Shown here: piece by piece, positions 55,299 to 64,000 of the stretch | How the letters are laid out: each line of letters starts with the position of its first letter | Position numbering within the stretch: position 1 is the stretch's first letter | Notes under the pieces: generated by a model | What the model was told of the DNA's origin: nothing | The model's input: the letters and a program-made list of their open reading frames with translations, nothing else | The model's database searches: none | NCBI RefSeq assembly: GCF_006538345.1 | Contig: NZ_BJKL01000001.1 | Span: 1-64,000, forward strand | Length of the DNA: 64,000 nucleotides | Reading direction: 5' to 3' | Source: Alteromonas sp. KUL49 | GTDB taxonomy: Bacteria; Pseudomonadota; Gammaproteobacteria; Enterobacterales; Alteromonadaceae | Position numbers and translations under genes: made by a program

Positions 55299-55928
55299 AT
55301 GAAACACTATCTTTTCACTGGAATTGTTGTTTCCACCTTGTTCGTAAGTGGGTGTATGAGCACTACTAACAATACACAGCGAGGCGCAATGATTGGCGCG
55401 GTTTTGGGTGCTGTGCTAGGTAAAGCTACTGGCGACCACGATAAAAGCCGGTATGCATGGGGAGCAGCTGTTGGCGCCATCGCTGGAAGTGCAATTGGCA
55501 GCTATATGGATAAACAAGAAGAAGCTCTGCGTGAACAACTGTCTGATACGGGTGTACAAGTCGTAAGAGAAGGCGATAATTTGCGTCTTATCATGCCCGG
55601 CGACATTACTTTTGCTACCAACAGTTCAACTATTAGCACCAGCTTCCACCCAGTGTTGCAAGATGTGGCTACTGTGGTCAATCAGTATGAGAAAACCATA
55701 CTGATGATTAAAGGCCACACAGACGACGTTGGTTCAGAAGAATACAACCAAGGGCTGTCCGAACGTAGAGCTGGAGAAGTGTCTAACATTCTCACACAGT
55801 TTAGCGTTAATCCAACCCGTATTACCTTGGTGGGTATGGGTGAATACGAACCTAAAGTGCCAAATACTACTGATGCAAATCGACAAATTAACCGTCGTGT
55901 AGAGCTAGAGATCCACCCGCTAACCTAA
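55299..55928 (+). CDS. OmpA-family outer membrane lipoprotein (YiaD-like)
   Basis: 209 residues. A signal peptide with lipobox FVSG-C19 is followed by a glycine-zipper stretch (RGAMIGAVLGAVLGKATGD, AAVGAIAGSAIGSYMDKQ; about 30-70). The C-terminal OmpA/MotB peptidoglycan-binding domain contains KGHTDDVGSEEYNQGLSERR. The layout matches E. coli YiaD. I chose the ATG at 55299 (ribosome site CGGAG) over one 22 codons upstream because only it puts the signal sequence at the N-terminus. Confidence 0.92.
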   Translation: MKHYLFTGIVVSTLFVSGCMSTTNNTQRGAMIGAVLGAVLGKATGDHDKSRYAWGAAVGAIAGSAIGSYMDKQEEALREQLSDTGVQVVREGDNLRLIMPGDITFATNSSTISTSFHPVLQDVATVVNQYEKTILMIKGHTDDVGSEEYNQGLSERRAGEVSNILTQFSVNPTRITLVGMGEYEPKVPNTTDANRQINRRVELEIHPLT

Positions 55929-55935
55929 GCAAACT

Positions 55936-56400
55936 TTAAGGAGTGTACGCTTTTATTTGGTCGGCAATATCGTCGGCCAATGCGTTAGGTACGGGAATGG
56001 CTAGGTGATATTGAGCAAACTTCCATTGCCCATTGGATTTCTCCAATACTCCTGTACCTCGCGTTACACCCAGGCTCTCGTTGTAAAGTAACTCGTCAAA
56101 CCAAGCAACGTTCCCATTAGCAGAGAAGTAGATATTTCGTTCTGTTACCGTGTAGGTCCATCCCCTACCCTTATCAAAGTGGGGCGTGGCGTAAGCTTTA
56201 AACTCATCGACGGTCCAGGTTTCACTGGCATCTGTACCAATAAAAATCGCGCTGTCGTCAAACAATGCAAAGTAAGCTTTTCCGTTGGCTTCTGATGCAT
56301 AAGTGTGAAGGGCGTCGATGGTTTGCGCTACGTCATCATGTTCGTGCGACAGTGCATGGGCTGATGTAAAAAAACAAAAAAATAGAATGATTGCGCGCAT
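55936..56400 (-). CDS. Secreted NTF2-like (SnoaL/DUF4440) protein
   Basis: 154 residues with a signal peptide (1-16, ending AHA). A single cone-like NTF2 fold follows: DVAQTIDALHTYASEANGKAYFALFDD, the WTVDEFKAYATPHFDKGRGW helix, and C-terminal strands QWKFAQYHLAIPVPN. Proteins of this type occur next to many enzymes without a common function; nothing here identifies a ligand. It is convergent with the OmpA-like gene (seven bases between stops). Confidence 0.78.
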   Translation of the reverse strand: MRAIILFFCFFTSAHALSHEHDDVAQTIDALHTYASEANGKAYFALFDDSAIFIGTDASETWTVDEFKAYATPHFDKGRGWTYTVTERNIYFSANGNVAWFDELLYNESLGVTRGTGVLEKSNGQWKFAQYHLAIPVPNALADDIADQIKAYTP

Positions 56401-56514
56401 AAATTTCCTAAGAGATTCGCTCTACTGATTATTCAATAATGCGGCAAAACAAGAGAAATGTCACAACGAGAAAAACAGTGTCGCACGAAACCTCGTACGA
56501 CACTGAACACACAA

Positions 56515-57807
56515 TTACTGTTGGGTGTGTTTCGCCTCATCGCTATTCGTGGTGTAGCGCGGGAGATCTTCCAACACATCCACAGAAAACTCCACATCGT
56601 TAAACAGTAATGGATAGTAAAACTGTCTGAGATCAGCGTGGTATTCTCTGATCTTGGCTTCGTACGTCATCATTGCTTCGGTATTGGTATTCGCAATAGC
56701 CGTCATTACTCGTTGAGTCAGCATGGGCGGAGACATCCAAGCAATGTAGCTGGCGAGCTTATCGCGCTGCTTGATAGCGTCTCTATATGAAGAAGACAAA
56801 GGCGCTGCAGTTTGGTCACCTACTTGCTGAAACGCGTAGTACCATTTCCATTCGAACAGCGAACTCATTTCTGTTTTGTCTGCCCATTGTGGGTGAGTTG
56901 CGAGAAACCCATCCCACGTTGCTGAAAAAGGTAAATCCCAAGCACCGTTTACGGCCTCTCGTTGCGTTAATACAATTTCGCCACCGCTGGGACTCTGCAC
57001 GGCAGACTTTATAATATTGTCACCTGCGACCGGAATGACAACAGTAATTAGCAACCATATTCCCAGTAACGAAGAGGCAATACGCGCCGAGTTCATCGAC
57101 GCAAACTGTTTGAACCCGCTCACTGCATAGGCGATAGCGGTCCACAGTGCAAGATGTGCGATGGTGATACCAACGATGAGTGCTATGTTCAATGCACTAG
57201 CACCGTTGACTATCGCGCCAATCACAAAAGGAATCACTATTGCCGAACCCAGTGCTGCGCTTTGTACGACTGCGCGAATAAGCCACAACGCTTTTTGATT
57301 GCTGGTGGTGACGGTTAGCAAATCATATCGCCCAGCCTCTCTCTCGCCCGAACGCAAATCATGAAGCAGCAATATGACGAATAATGGCATGAGTACACTG
57401 ATCAAGAACGCGTAGTCAAAACGTCCTACTAATGATAACTCTGGATTATCAGCGTCGGTCTCATAAATTTGCCCTTCGAGGGCGAGCATACGAACTCTAT
57501 GCTTCCAGGGATATACGTCTCGCTGCCCCATAGCTGCGAATGCCACTGGCGATGGTTCGTCGTAAGTTAAATGAAAGGTGTAGTAAGCTGCACTACCAAA
57601 ATCACTCTGGTGAGACTGTACATTAACTCTATCTGTGTGGTCCTTTGCAATCAGTCTTTCAATGGTTTCTTGTTGCGTCTGTGTTTCAGTAATACCGCTC
57701 CATACGGCAAAAACTGATAATAGAAATGCCGCAAAAATGAAAGCTACACGATATTTTTGCTTGGCGATGAAACCAGCTTCCCGTTTTATATCTTTGAAAT
57801 AGCTCAT
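56515..57807 (-). CDS. ABC transporter permease (DUF3526 type), second permease
   Basis: 430 residues. The first membrane helix (about 18-36) is followed by an extracytoplasmic loop of about 90 residues. Five further helices lie in the region 135-260 and a large soluble domain at 265-385. This is the ABC-2/DUF3526 layout, shared with NosY-like and gliding-type exporters. It overlaps the first permease by four bases. Pairing with a second distinct permease suggests a heterodimeric exporter. The substrate is unknown. Confidence 0.85.
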   Translation of the reverse strand: MSYFKDIKREAGFIAKQKYRVAFIFAAFLLSVFAVWSGITETQTQQETIERLIAKDHTDRVNVQSHQSDFGSAAYYTFHLTYDEPSPVAFAAMGQRDVYPWKHRVRMLALEGQIYETDADNPELSLVGRFDYAFLISVLMPLFVILLLHDLRSGEREAGRYDLLTVTTSNQKALWLIRAVVQSAALGSAIVIPFVIGAIVNGASALNIALIVGITIAHLALWTAIAYAVSGFKQFASMNSARIASSLLGIWLLITVVIPVAGDNIIKSAVQSPSGGEIVLTQREAVNGAWDLPFSATWDGFLATHPQWADKTEMSSLFEWKWYYAFQQVGDQTAAPLSSSYRDAIKQRDKLASYIAWMSPPMLTQRVMTAIANTNTEAMMTYEAKIREYHADLRQFYYPLLFNDVEFSVDVLEDLPRYTTNSDEAKHTQQ

Positions 57808-59240
57808 GGTTTAACCCTCCTCACTGCAACAACAAGGAGGCCGACAGTAAGTAGTACCCAAAACAATAGTTGTGTTGCAGCGCTCAAACTTTGTTGTATT
57901 CGAGCTGCAGCAGGGTCAGGAGTAAACGAAAACGATGACAAGACCTGCCAGTGACTGGCATCAACTTTTGCTGCTTTCGCAGTATCCTCATTCTTATATC
58001 GATTCACGTCGTGGCCATAGTCTAAATGGTCTGCATGAACTTTATTGAGAGACTGAACAAAGTCGAATCGCAAGGTTTCTGCTTCCCGTAAAAAGCGATG
58101 ATGGGTTTCGATATTGGTTCCCGCCATTGTCATAGAAAAGGTGCGAATGGCTACGGTGGGCGATAACCATCCAAACCATCGTGAAACTTGTGTTTGTGCA
58201 AGCTCGGTATCCATTCTAGCTTCTGCAAAACGATTGAGTACGTCGGTAAGCTTTTGCTCTGAATACTGTGCTACTACACCACGGAAGTTAACGGGAAGCT
58301 CATCAACATCATCTGCATCATATTGTGCAAGTAAATTCGCTTTTAGTGCGGCAAATGCGGGGTCTTGTGCATTGTGCCCGTCACCGAGTTTTCTCAGCTC
58401 TTCAAGCACTGCAAAGTCTGCCTCTAGTTTTCCTTGAGAGGGCTCAAGGGCCGCAGCTGTTGAGCTACCAATGCGAGGTACCAAAATACAAAGCAGCACC
58501 CACACGCTGATCAATGATGCAAAACTCGCACTACCCTTACCGCAAAGCGACGATATGCCAATTACCACGCCGCACCAAATGGCCATGTAAAAGCAATATC
58601 CAACAAAAAATCCTAGGGTGATCAGCGCGGCCTCGCCACTCAGTGTTGCTAAAATACTGGCAATGCCCACGGGTAAAATAAACAGCAAAGCGCCGCAGAA
58701 TAGCGCTAGGTATTTACCCAAAATAAGTTGTGATACTGGCAAACCCTGAGTGATCATAATATTGAGGGTTCCCGCTTCTTTCTCACGAGTAAGTGCCGCA
58801 AAACCAATAATAATCACAAAGAGTGGCGCCAAGATTTGCAACAAAAAGCTTGGTGATAAGCTACTGAATCGCGTCATGCCACTCGATTGTCTCTGATCGG
58901 CGAACATTGCAGAGTTTTGACGGTGACCTTCCAAGAATATCGATGTTCCGGTATAGGCATCTACACCGGGCTCTACCGTACTTAGCTGAGACGGTGCACG
59001 AAACACATAATGCCCATAGTGCACCATGCGATGGGGGTGTCTGTCTGGTTGATCGACAAACCTCGCCTCGGCAGTTTTTTGCAGCTGTGTTCTCTCGTTA
59101 GCTGCGTGTTGAATATTTATGGTGTTTACTACGACAGCTGCGAGTGTAAGTAGTAAACCGATCACCAAAACTGTGATACCCAGTTTGGTTCGTTGCCAGT
59201 ACCGCCACTCGTCAGCAAAAATATGCTTTATCGTTTCCAT
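57804..59240 (-). CDS. ABC transporter permease (DUF3526 type), first permease
   Basis: 478 residues from the ATG at 59240 (METIKHIFADEWRYWQRTK). The ATG overlaps the stop of the ATPase gene (TAATG); upstream in-frame residues are ATPase coding sequence in another frame. Helix 1 is at about 20-42, a large external loop follows, then helices in the region 145-290 (FVIIIGFAALTREKEAGTL is a typical ABC-2 segment). A soluble domain and a final helix near the C-terminus complete it. It works with the ATPase and the second permease. Confidence 0.86.
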   Translation of the reverse strand: METIKHIFADEWRYWQRTKLGITVLVIGLLLTLAAVVVNTINIQHAANERTQLQKTAEARFVDQPDRHPHRMVHYGHYVFRAPSQLSTVEPGVDAYTGTSIFLEGHRQNSAMFADQRQSSGMTRFSSLSPSFLLQILAPLFVIIIGFAALTREKEAGTLNIMITQGLPVSQLILGKYLALFCGALLFILPVGIASILATLSGEAALITLGFFVGYCFYMAIWCGVVIGISSLCGKGSASFASLISVWVLLCILVPRIGSSTAAALEPSQGKLEADFAVLEELRKLGDGHNAQDPAFAALKANLLAQYDADDVDELPVNFRGVVAQYSEQKLTDVLNRFAEARMDTELAQTQVSRWFGWLSPTVAIRTFSMTMAGTNIETHHRFLREAETLRFDFVQSLNKVHADHLDYGHDVNRYKNEDTAKAAKVDASHWQVLSSFSFTPDPAAARIQQSLSAATQLLFWVLLTVGLLVVAVRRVKP

Positions 59241-59959
59241 TAGTGATCTCGCATAGAAAACGCAGTGTGCACAGCTTCGGTATCTATGGTGTCGTTGGAG
59301 CCGCGCTCGAACATTCCTACTATGCCGCCCTTGTGAAGCAGTCCAATACGGTGAGCAATTTGACATGCACCATAAACGTCATGAGTGACCATGAATACTG
59401 TAGTGCCCTGTTCCGATAAACTTGCAACCAATTGGTTGAATTTATCAATTGCACTGGGATCTAAACCCGATGTTGGCTCGTCGAGAAACAATACCGGCGC
59501 TTCTCGAAGTAAAGCTAACGCAATAGCCGTCTTTTGGCGCATCCCCTTTGAATAACTCGATAGAGGCTTGTGCCACGCATTAACTTGCAATGCAACACGA
59601 TTGAGTGCCTGTTTGATGTCATCTTCAGTTCGGTTGATACCGCCGAGCGAGAGGAAGTACTCGATGTTTTCAATACCCGACAAGTGACCATATAAGGTGA
59701 CTGACTCTGGAAGGTAGGCGATGTTTTTACGAATGCTATTAATGTCTTTTTTGACTGACCTATCTAGCACGTATGCATCACCGGAAGTGGGAGATACCGT
59801 GCCCAAAAACGTTTTCAACGCTGTGGATTTACCGGCACCATTACCTCCCAGTAAAGCAAATACTTCACCTTGTTTTACTGAAAAATCTACGCAATCTAGC
59901 ACAGTATGATCTGCAAAACTTACAGTTAAAGATGAAGCTTTGAGTATGTCTTTAGGCAT
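59240..59959 (-). CDS. ABC transporter ATP-binding protein
   Basis: 239 residues with Walker A GGNGAGKST (about 38-46), the signature YSKGMRQK, Walker B VLFLDEPTSGLDP and the switch histidine region MVTHD. It is closest to the CcmA/NosF class of ATPases that drive DUF3526 permeases. It is first in a three-gene leftward operon, coupled to the next gene through a one-base overlap. Two palindromes lie immediately upstream of its start, so a local repressor is possible, though no regulator gene adjoins it. Confidence 0.93.
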   Translation of the reverse strand: MPKDILKASSLTVSFADHTVLDCVDFSVKQGEVFALLGGNGAGKSTALKTFLGTVSPTSGDAYVLDRSVKKDINSIRKNIAYLPESVTLYGHLSGIENIEYFLSLGGINRTEDDIKQALNRVALQVNAWHKPLSSYSKGMRQKTAIALALLREAPVLFLDEPTSGLDPSAIDKFNQLVASLSEQGTTVFMVTHDVYGACQIAHRIGLLHKGGIVGMFERGSNDTIDTEAVHTAFSMRDH

Positions 59960-59972
59960 GTTTCACTCAGTA

Positions 59973-59997
59973 ATTTCATGAAATGTTATATTATAAC
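59973..59997. promoter_or_regulatory. Adjacent palindromes at the ABC operon promoter
   Basis: ATTTCATGAAAT (59973-59984) and GTTATATTATAAC (59985-59997) are perfect palindromes lying end to end, 14-38 bases upstream of the ATPase start. The second contains TATAAT on the minus strand, so a bound protein would cover the -10. They are operator-like; the regulator is unknown. Confidence 0.5.
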
Positions 59998-60288
59998 GAT
60001 TTGCATATGTTAGGTGGTTTGCGTAGTTAAAATCAACAACTCTGATGAGGACTGTTCAAAAAATACGATGAGTTGCAAAGAGTTAGACGCAACGGCTAAG
60101 AATTAATCATGGTATCGTTTTGTAAGTTAAAGGTTTTGTTAACCATGTTGCGACCATGTGCTGATTTTATAAACATTGTGGTCTTAGCCTAATTGTTAGT
60201 TGTTATCTCATAATTAGTGTGTAACGTAATGAAAAATATATGTTCTTTTTGTCGATTTATGGGTTATTACTCAATGTAGGGGCAAGGT
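59998..60288. other. Intergenic region between the ABC operon and the chemoreceptor gene
   Basis: About 290 AT-rich bases separate the divergent ABC operon and the chemoreceptor gene. Apart from the palindromes next to the ABC start I see no RNA gene, repeat or convincing open frame; it should contain both promoters. Confidence 0.5.
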
Positions 60289-62253
60289 GTGAGACAACTA
60301 TTTTCAAAGTACATCAACTACGTAATTTTGCTTCCAGCGTCGATTTTGCTGATCATGTTGTTGTTTGACTCAGTCAACGCGGTTAAACGTATTCAAAGTT
60401 CCAACGCACTTTCAGATCACGTGTCGTTGGCAATTGTCACTAATCAGCTTGTACACGAGCTGCAAAAAGAGCGAGGGATGTCAGCCGGTTATATTGGATC
60501 AGGTGGTCGAAAATTTGCTGATCTTTTGCCTAAGCAACGACAACTCACCGACGGTGCCCTACAAGATCTGACAGAAGCTTTCTCAGAGCAAACATACAGT
60601 GAAGAAGTCACCGTTGAGCTAAACGCCGTGTTCCGCGCCTTGGAACAACGTACCAAGGTAAGGCGGGAAGTCGACAATTTGTCGATGAGCCTAGGTGAAG
60701 CACTTAGCTATTACACATCAAATAATACTCGTATTCTCGAGCTCAATGGCGTGCTTGCCGATTATGCACAAGATCCTGAAGTAAAACAGGCATTGATCAC
60801 CGTGTTTAATTTTGCATTTGGTAAAGAACAAGCGGGTATTGAACGCGCCGTGCTCAGTAATGGCTTTGGGGCAGATAGTTTTAGCGACAATCTGTTTACC
60901 CGCTTTATTCAACTCACTACCAAACAGAGCTCATATTTAGGCGAAGCAAGCCTATTTAGTGAGGGAGAAGCGAAACGTGCTATTGATAGTTTCTTTTCAT
61001 CTTCTGAACATAAAGCTGTATTGGAATATAGAGCTTTGTTAGACAACAAACGCTCTGGCTTTGGGGTTAATCCTGAAGAGTGGTTCAGCGCCAGTACAAA
61101 GCGAATCAATGTGCTGAAGAAAACTCAAGATGACCTACTTAACTATGTCATCGGACAGTCAGATGCAGCTGTAGCAAGTAGCTACTCTATGCTGTTGATG
61201 TATGCTGTCATCCTGTCTTTGTCTGTTGGATTGAGCTATGCACTTTTTGCAACCCTCAATCTAACCAAGTTACAGTCAGAGGAAATTGCGCGAGTAACCG
61301 ATGATATCGTGAATAAAAAGGATGTATCAGCGCGGGTGGCTCGTATCAGCAATGATGCATTAGGTCAGGCAACAGAAAGAATTAACTACATATTGAGCTT
61401 GTTTCAAAAAGACCTCAAAAAATTCCAAGAATACAGTCATGAAATCGCCTCTGCGACCCACGAGACCTCAGCGTCTGTGGATCAAAGTGAGCGGAACTTA
61501 AGAGAGCAGCAGCGCGATGTTTTAGACATTGTCAAAGCGGCGGATGAAATGAGTGCGAGTGCCAAACGTATTATCGATCTAATGCAACTTAACTCAGAAA
61601 GCGTGAATCTTGCGAAGGATGAAACTCAAGCAGGTAATATGTCGGTGGAGCAGTCTGTTGGCGGTATTGAAGCATTGTCGAATGAGGTGGACGCGCTGTC
61701 TGGCACCATCGACAACTTGAGGTCTAAAACTGACAGCATTTCTTCTATGGTTGATGTTATTCAATCGGTAGCAGAACAAACCAATCTCTTGGCATTGAAC
61801 GCAGCTATCGAAGCGGCACGTGCTGGTGAACAAGGTCGTGGTTTTGCAGTGGTGGCCGACGAAGTAAGAGCATTGGCGGCGCGAACTAGTCAATCAACGG
61901 AAGAGATTTCAACCATTGTAGAAGAGCTTCAAGAGGGCTCACGTAAAGCAGATGAAGCCATCGGTCGAAGCAAACACAAAGCAAGTGCCGCAGTGGACGA
62001 CTCCACGAATATTCTTACTTCATTGAAAAATATCGTTGATAAGATGCAAGACGTTGACGGTGCAACCGCAACGGTATTCAAATCTGCTTTAGAGCAAACC
62101 GCCGCAGTTCGAAATATTACCGATAAAATTCACAGCATCGATAATCAGGCGGAAGAAAACGTGGCCGGTGCAACGCAAATTGGTCATGCGGCTCATCAAC
62201 TCGCCGCCATCTCAGAAGACATGCAAAGCATGGTAGAAGAGTATAAAACCTAG
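60289..62253 (+). CDS. Methyl-accepting chemotaxis protein with a NIT-like sensor domain
   Basis: 654 residues from a GTG start. A membrane helix (about 11-27) precedes a periplasmic helical sensor (about 40-300) containing [18 protein letters not shown], a hallmark of nitrate/nitrite-sensing NIT domains. The second membrane helix is at about 305-325, followed by a HAMP-like linker and a long cytoplasmic signalling coiled coil. The latter's tip ([20 protein letters not shown], about 495-514) contacts CheA/CheW. The real ligand is not known; nitrate or nitrite is only the family suggestion. No CheB/CheR-type pentapeptide is seen at the C-terminus. Confidence 0.9.
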   Translation: MRQLFSKYINYVILLPASILLIMLLFDSVNAVKRIQSSNALSDHVSLAIVTNQLVHELQKERGMSAGYIGSGGRKFADLLPKQRQLTDGALQDLTEAFSEQTYSEEVTVELNAVFRALEQRTKVRREVDNLSMSLGEALSYYTSNNTRILELNGVLADYAQDPEVKQALITVFNFAFGKEQAGIERAVLSNGFGADSFSDNLFTRFIQLTTKQSSYLGEASLFSEGEAKRAIDSFFSSSEHKAVLEYRALLDNKRSGFGVNPEEWFSASTKRINVLKKTQDDLLNYVIGQSDAAVASSYSMLLMYAVILSLSVGLSYALFATLNLTKLQSEEIARVTDDIVNKKDVSARVARISNDALGQATERINYILSLFQKDLKKFQEYSHEIASATHETSASVDQSERNLREQQRDVLDIVKAADEMSASAKRIIDLMQLNSESVNLAKDETQAGNMSVEQSVGGIEALSNEVDALSGTIDNLRSKTDSISSMVDVIQSVAEQTNLLALNAAIEAARAGEQGRGFAVVADEVRALAARTSQSTEEISTIVEELQEGSRKADEAIGRSKHKASAAVDDSTNILTSLKNIVDKMQDVDGATATVFKSALEQTAAVRNITDKIHSIDNQAEENVAGATQIGHAAHQLAAISEDMQSMVEEYKT

Positions 62254-62262
62254 TATTAACGC

Positions 62263-63264
62263 TTAGCCTTCGAACCGCATAGTCGACTCGCGTAAGATTA
62301 ACTGCGGTTCGAATACTGGGCGTAAACTCAATGAATGGTTGTATACATTATTGAGAATAAAACGAGAGGCCATTTCCCCCATTTGATAAATAGGGTTACT
62401 CACTGTGGTCAATCTAGGAAATATATGGTGAGCAAATACCGCGTCATCAAACCCCACAACTGACAAATCGTGTGGCAAACTCATCCCCAAATCTCGAGCG
62501 CAACTCATCGCACCCGAGGCCATCCAGTCATTCGCGCACACCAGGGCTGAAAAAGGGATATCTTGAGAAAGGAGTTCGAGCAACCCAAGTTTGCCATCAT
62601 CTTCGTTATAGTGCCCTTCATAGATAAGTGCTGGATTCACGGGAAGACCTGCTTCTTCTAGTGCGCGACGATGGCCAGCTAAACGTTGATTCGCATCTCG
62701 TTTGTCTGATGGCCCGGATATGTAGGCAATATCTTTATGGCCTAAGCTGATGAGGTGCTGGGTTGCGAGATAACCACCCATTTCATTGTCTAAGCTAATA
62801 CAGCTATTTTCTAGGCCTTCTACTTGGCGGTTAACCACAGAAATAGGCAGGCGGGTGTCGTTAACTTCTTTTAAGTAGGCATCAGGCATGGCTTCAACAT
62901 GCATAATTAGCGCATCACAATTTCTGCTAATGAGAAACTCAACGGCATCTTTCTCAGTTTCTAAATTATTGTGACCTACCGTAATAATTACGTGCTTATC
63001 AGCATTGCGAAGGGTTGATTCAATGGCTTGCATCAAATCGCCAAAGAAGGGAGTGTTTAACTCTGAAACAAGAACACCAATACTATCTGAGCGGTTGGTC
63101 GCTAAACTTCGCGCTACCGAATTGGGGCGATAGTTTAACTCGCGCATGGCTTGCTCTACTTTGGCTTTTAACGCTTTATTGACGGTTGTTTTGCCATTGA
63201 GAACACGAGACACGGTAGAAAGTGAAACTCCTGCCCGTTCTGCCACTTGATAGATTGTTGCCAC
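62263..63264 (-). CDS. LacI family transcriptional repressor
   Basis: 333 residues. The N-terminal helix-turn-helix (TIYQVAERAGVSLSTVSRVL, 3-22) and hinge helix (PNSVARSLATN) are followed by a periplasmic-binding-like sugar domain (from about 60). It resembles the GalR/AglR group. It sits 73 bases downstream of the sugar symporter gene on the same strand, so it likely controls an uptake locus that extends past the window. The inducer is unknown. Confidence 0.93.
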   Translation of the reverse strand: MATIYQVAERAGVSLSTVSRVLNGKTTVNKALKAKVEQAMRELNYRPNSVARSLATNRSDSIGVLVSELNTPFFGDLMQAIESTLRNADKHVIITVGHNNLETEKDAVEFLISRNCDALIMHVEAMPDAYLKEVNDTRLPISVVNRQVEGLENSCISLDNEMGGYLATQHLISLGHKDIAYISGPSDKRDANQRLAGHRRALEEAGLPVNPALIYEGHYNEDDGKLGLLELLSQDIPFSALVCANDWMASGAMSCARDLGMSLPHDLSVVGFDDAVFAHHIFPRLTTVSNPIYQMGEMASRFILNNVYNHSLSLRPVFEPQLILRESTMRFEG

Positions 63265-63337
63265 GCGTTTTATTCCCCACTACATTAAAAGGTTCACACT
63301 TGTGCTCAACGTTACTATTGAGCACATAAGAGAACTA

Positions 63338-64000
63338 TTATGCCGTGATTGTCTGTGCTTCGCTACGGCGCTTGTGAAGTGTGTCCGTTACTTCTTGTTG
63401 TTTGGCATCAGTGAGAGGGTAGAACCAAATGAGAACAGCACCAGCAATACCGAAACATGCGGGGATCCAGCTCATTAGTGCCTTCATACCTTCCAAAGAC
63501 TGTGTAATAGTTTCGGGTTCCATGCCGTTATATCCATAGCTACCAAGAACCAGCAATACCAGTGCTCCCGCGAAACCACCACCTGTTTTTTGAACAAATG
63601 AACCGGCGGAATAGGTTAGCCCGGTAGCTCTTCGTCCCGTTCGCCATTCATTGTAATCGGCAGAGTCACCCAGCATAGAGAAGAACAGTGTAGGCATTAT
63701 GGCGGCAAAGAACTCAGCGCCACATCCAAGAGCAAATATCCCCATTACTGCGTTTTCCGGAACAAAGTAGATGGCACCTGTTAATGCGCTACTAACGAGT
63801 AAAGAGAGTATGAAAAGCGGTTTTCTTCCCATTCTTTTGGCGAGTATTGGCGTGGCTAACGCGCCCAATATAGATACCACTAATAATGCTATGAAAAAGT
63901 AACCCGTTAACAGTTCATCGCCCATGTAATACTTAAAGTAGTAGGCAATAACCCCATACTTAATACCGTTGAACATCATTGTGAGAAAGCCCATTCCCAA
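63338..64000 (-). CDS. MFS sugar:cation symporter of the GPH (MelB-like) family, partial
   Basis: Only the C-terminal 220 residues are in the window; the start lies beyond 64000. Six membrane helices are visible, with the GPH signature region MLGDSADYNEWRTGRRATGL preceding a helix rich in Gly. This family carries glycosides, pentosides or hexuronides with H+ or Na+. It is adjacent to a LacI regulator, the usual layout for a substrate-specific sugar locus in Alteromonas. Confidence 0.9.
   Translation of the reverse strand: MGMGFLTMMFNGIKYGVIAYYFKYYMGDELLTGYFFIALLVVSILGALATPILAKRMGRKPLFILSLLVSSALTGAIYFVPENAVMGIFALGCGAEFFAAIMPTLFFSMLGDSADYNEWRTGRRATGLTYSAGSFVQKTGGGFAGALVLLVLGSYGYNGMEPETITQSLEGMKALMSWIPACFGIAGAVLIWFYPLTDAKQQEVTDTLHKRRSEAQTITA

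Overview
The window is a stretch of gammaproteobacterial chromosome of Alteromonas type (order Alteromonadales), centred on the replication origin. Support comes from gene order, protein sequences, Dam-type GATC clustering and a Spot 42 RNA gene. It is almost entirely housekeeping DNA: I see no tRNA or rRNA body, insertion sequence, prophage, CRISPR array or defence island.

Left part (1-14.5 kb): an rRNA-type promoter fires leftward out of the window, next to yrdA-aroE, as at E. coli rrnD. Then come a truncated globin, an OmpW porin with a perfect FNR box upstream, and a leftward run hemF-tsaC-yrdD-smg-dprA-lysM. Facing away from that run is def-fmt-rsmB-trkA, which converges on trkH. elbB follows.

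Central-left part (14.5-25.8 kb): polA with DnaA boxes upstream; a short Spot 42 (spf) gene with two operator-like palindromes before it; engB; cytochrome c4; a candidate small RNA; a methyltransferase; yihI; a DUF2489 gene; tag; glyQS; and a small lipoprotein.

Origin region (25.8-51.2 kb): gyrB-recF-dnaN-dnaA run left. rpmH-rnpA-yidD-yidC-yajQ-mnmE-mioC and a DnaT-like/DnaC-like pair run right, toward oriC (about 39.0-39.5 kb, 18 GATC sites plus DnaA boxes). Beyond it lie mnmG-rsmG-parA-parB and atpIBEFHAGDC. Two parS sites lie inside recF. Initiator, clamp, helicase-loader-like genes, partition genes and their sites therefore sit within about 16 kb.

Right part (51.2-64 kb): a membrane protein, a GST, a DTW-domain tRNA enzyme, an alkyltransferase-like protein, an HD-GYP protein, an OmpA-type lipoprotein, a small secreted NTF2-like protein, an ABC exporter with two permeases, a chemoreceptor with a NIT-like sensor, a LacI regulator and the C-terminal half of a sugar symporter.

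One caution applies to the whole window. Five genes (trkA, the DUF2489 gene, yajQ, parB and the membrane protein at 51.3 kb) are broken by six single-base indels. Five of the six are in A runs and the indels go in both directions. This looks more like sequence error than real gene loss.
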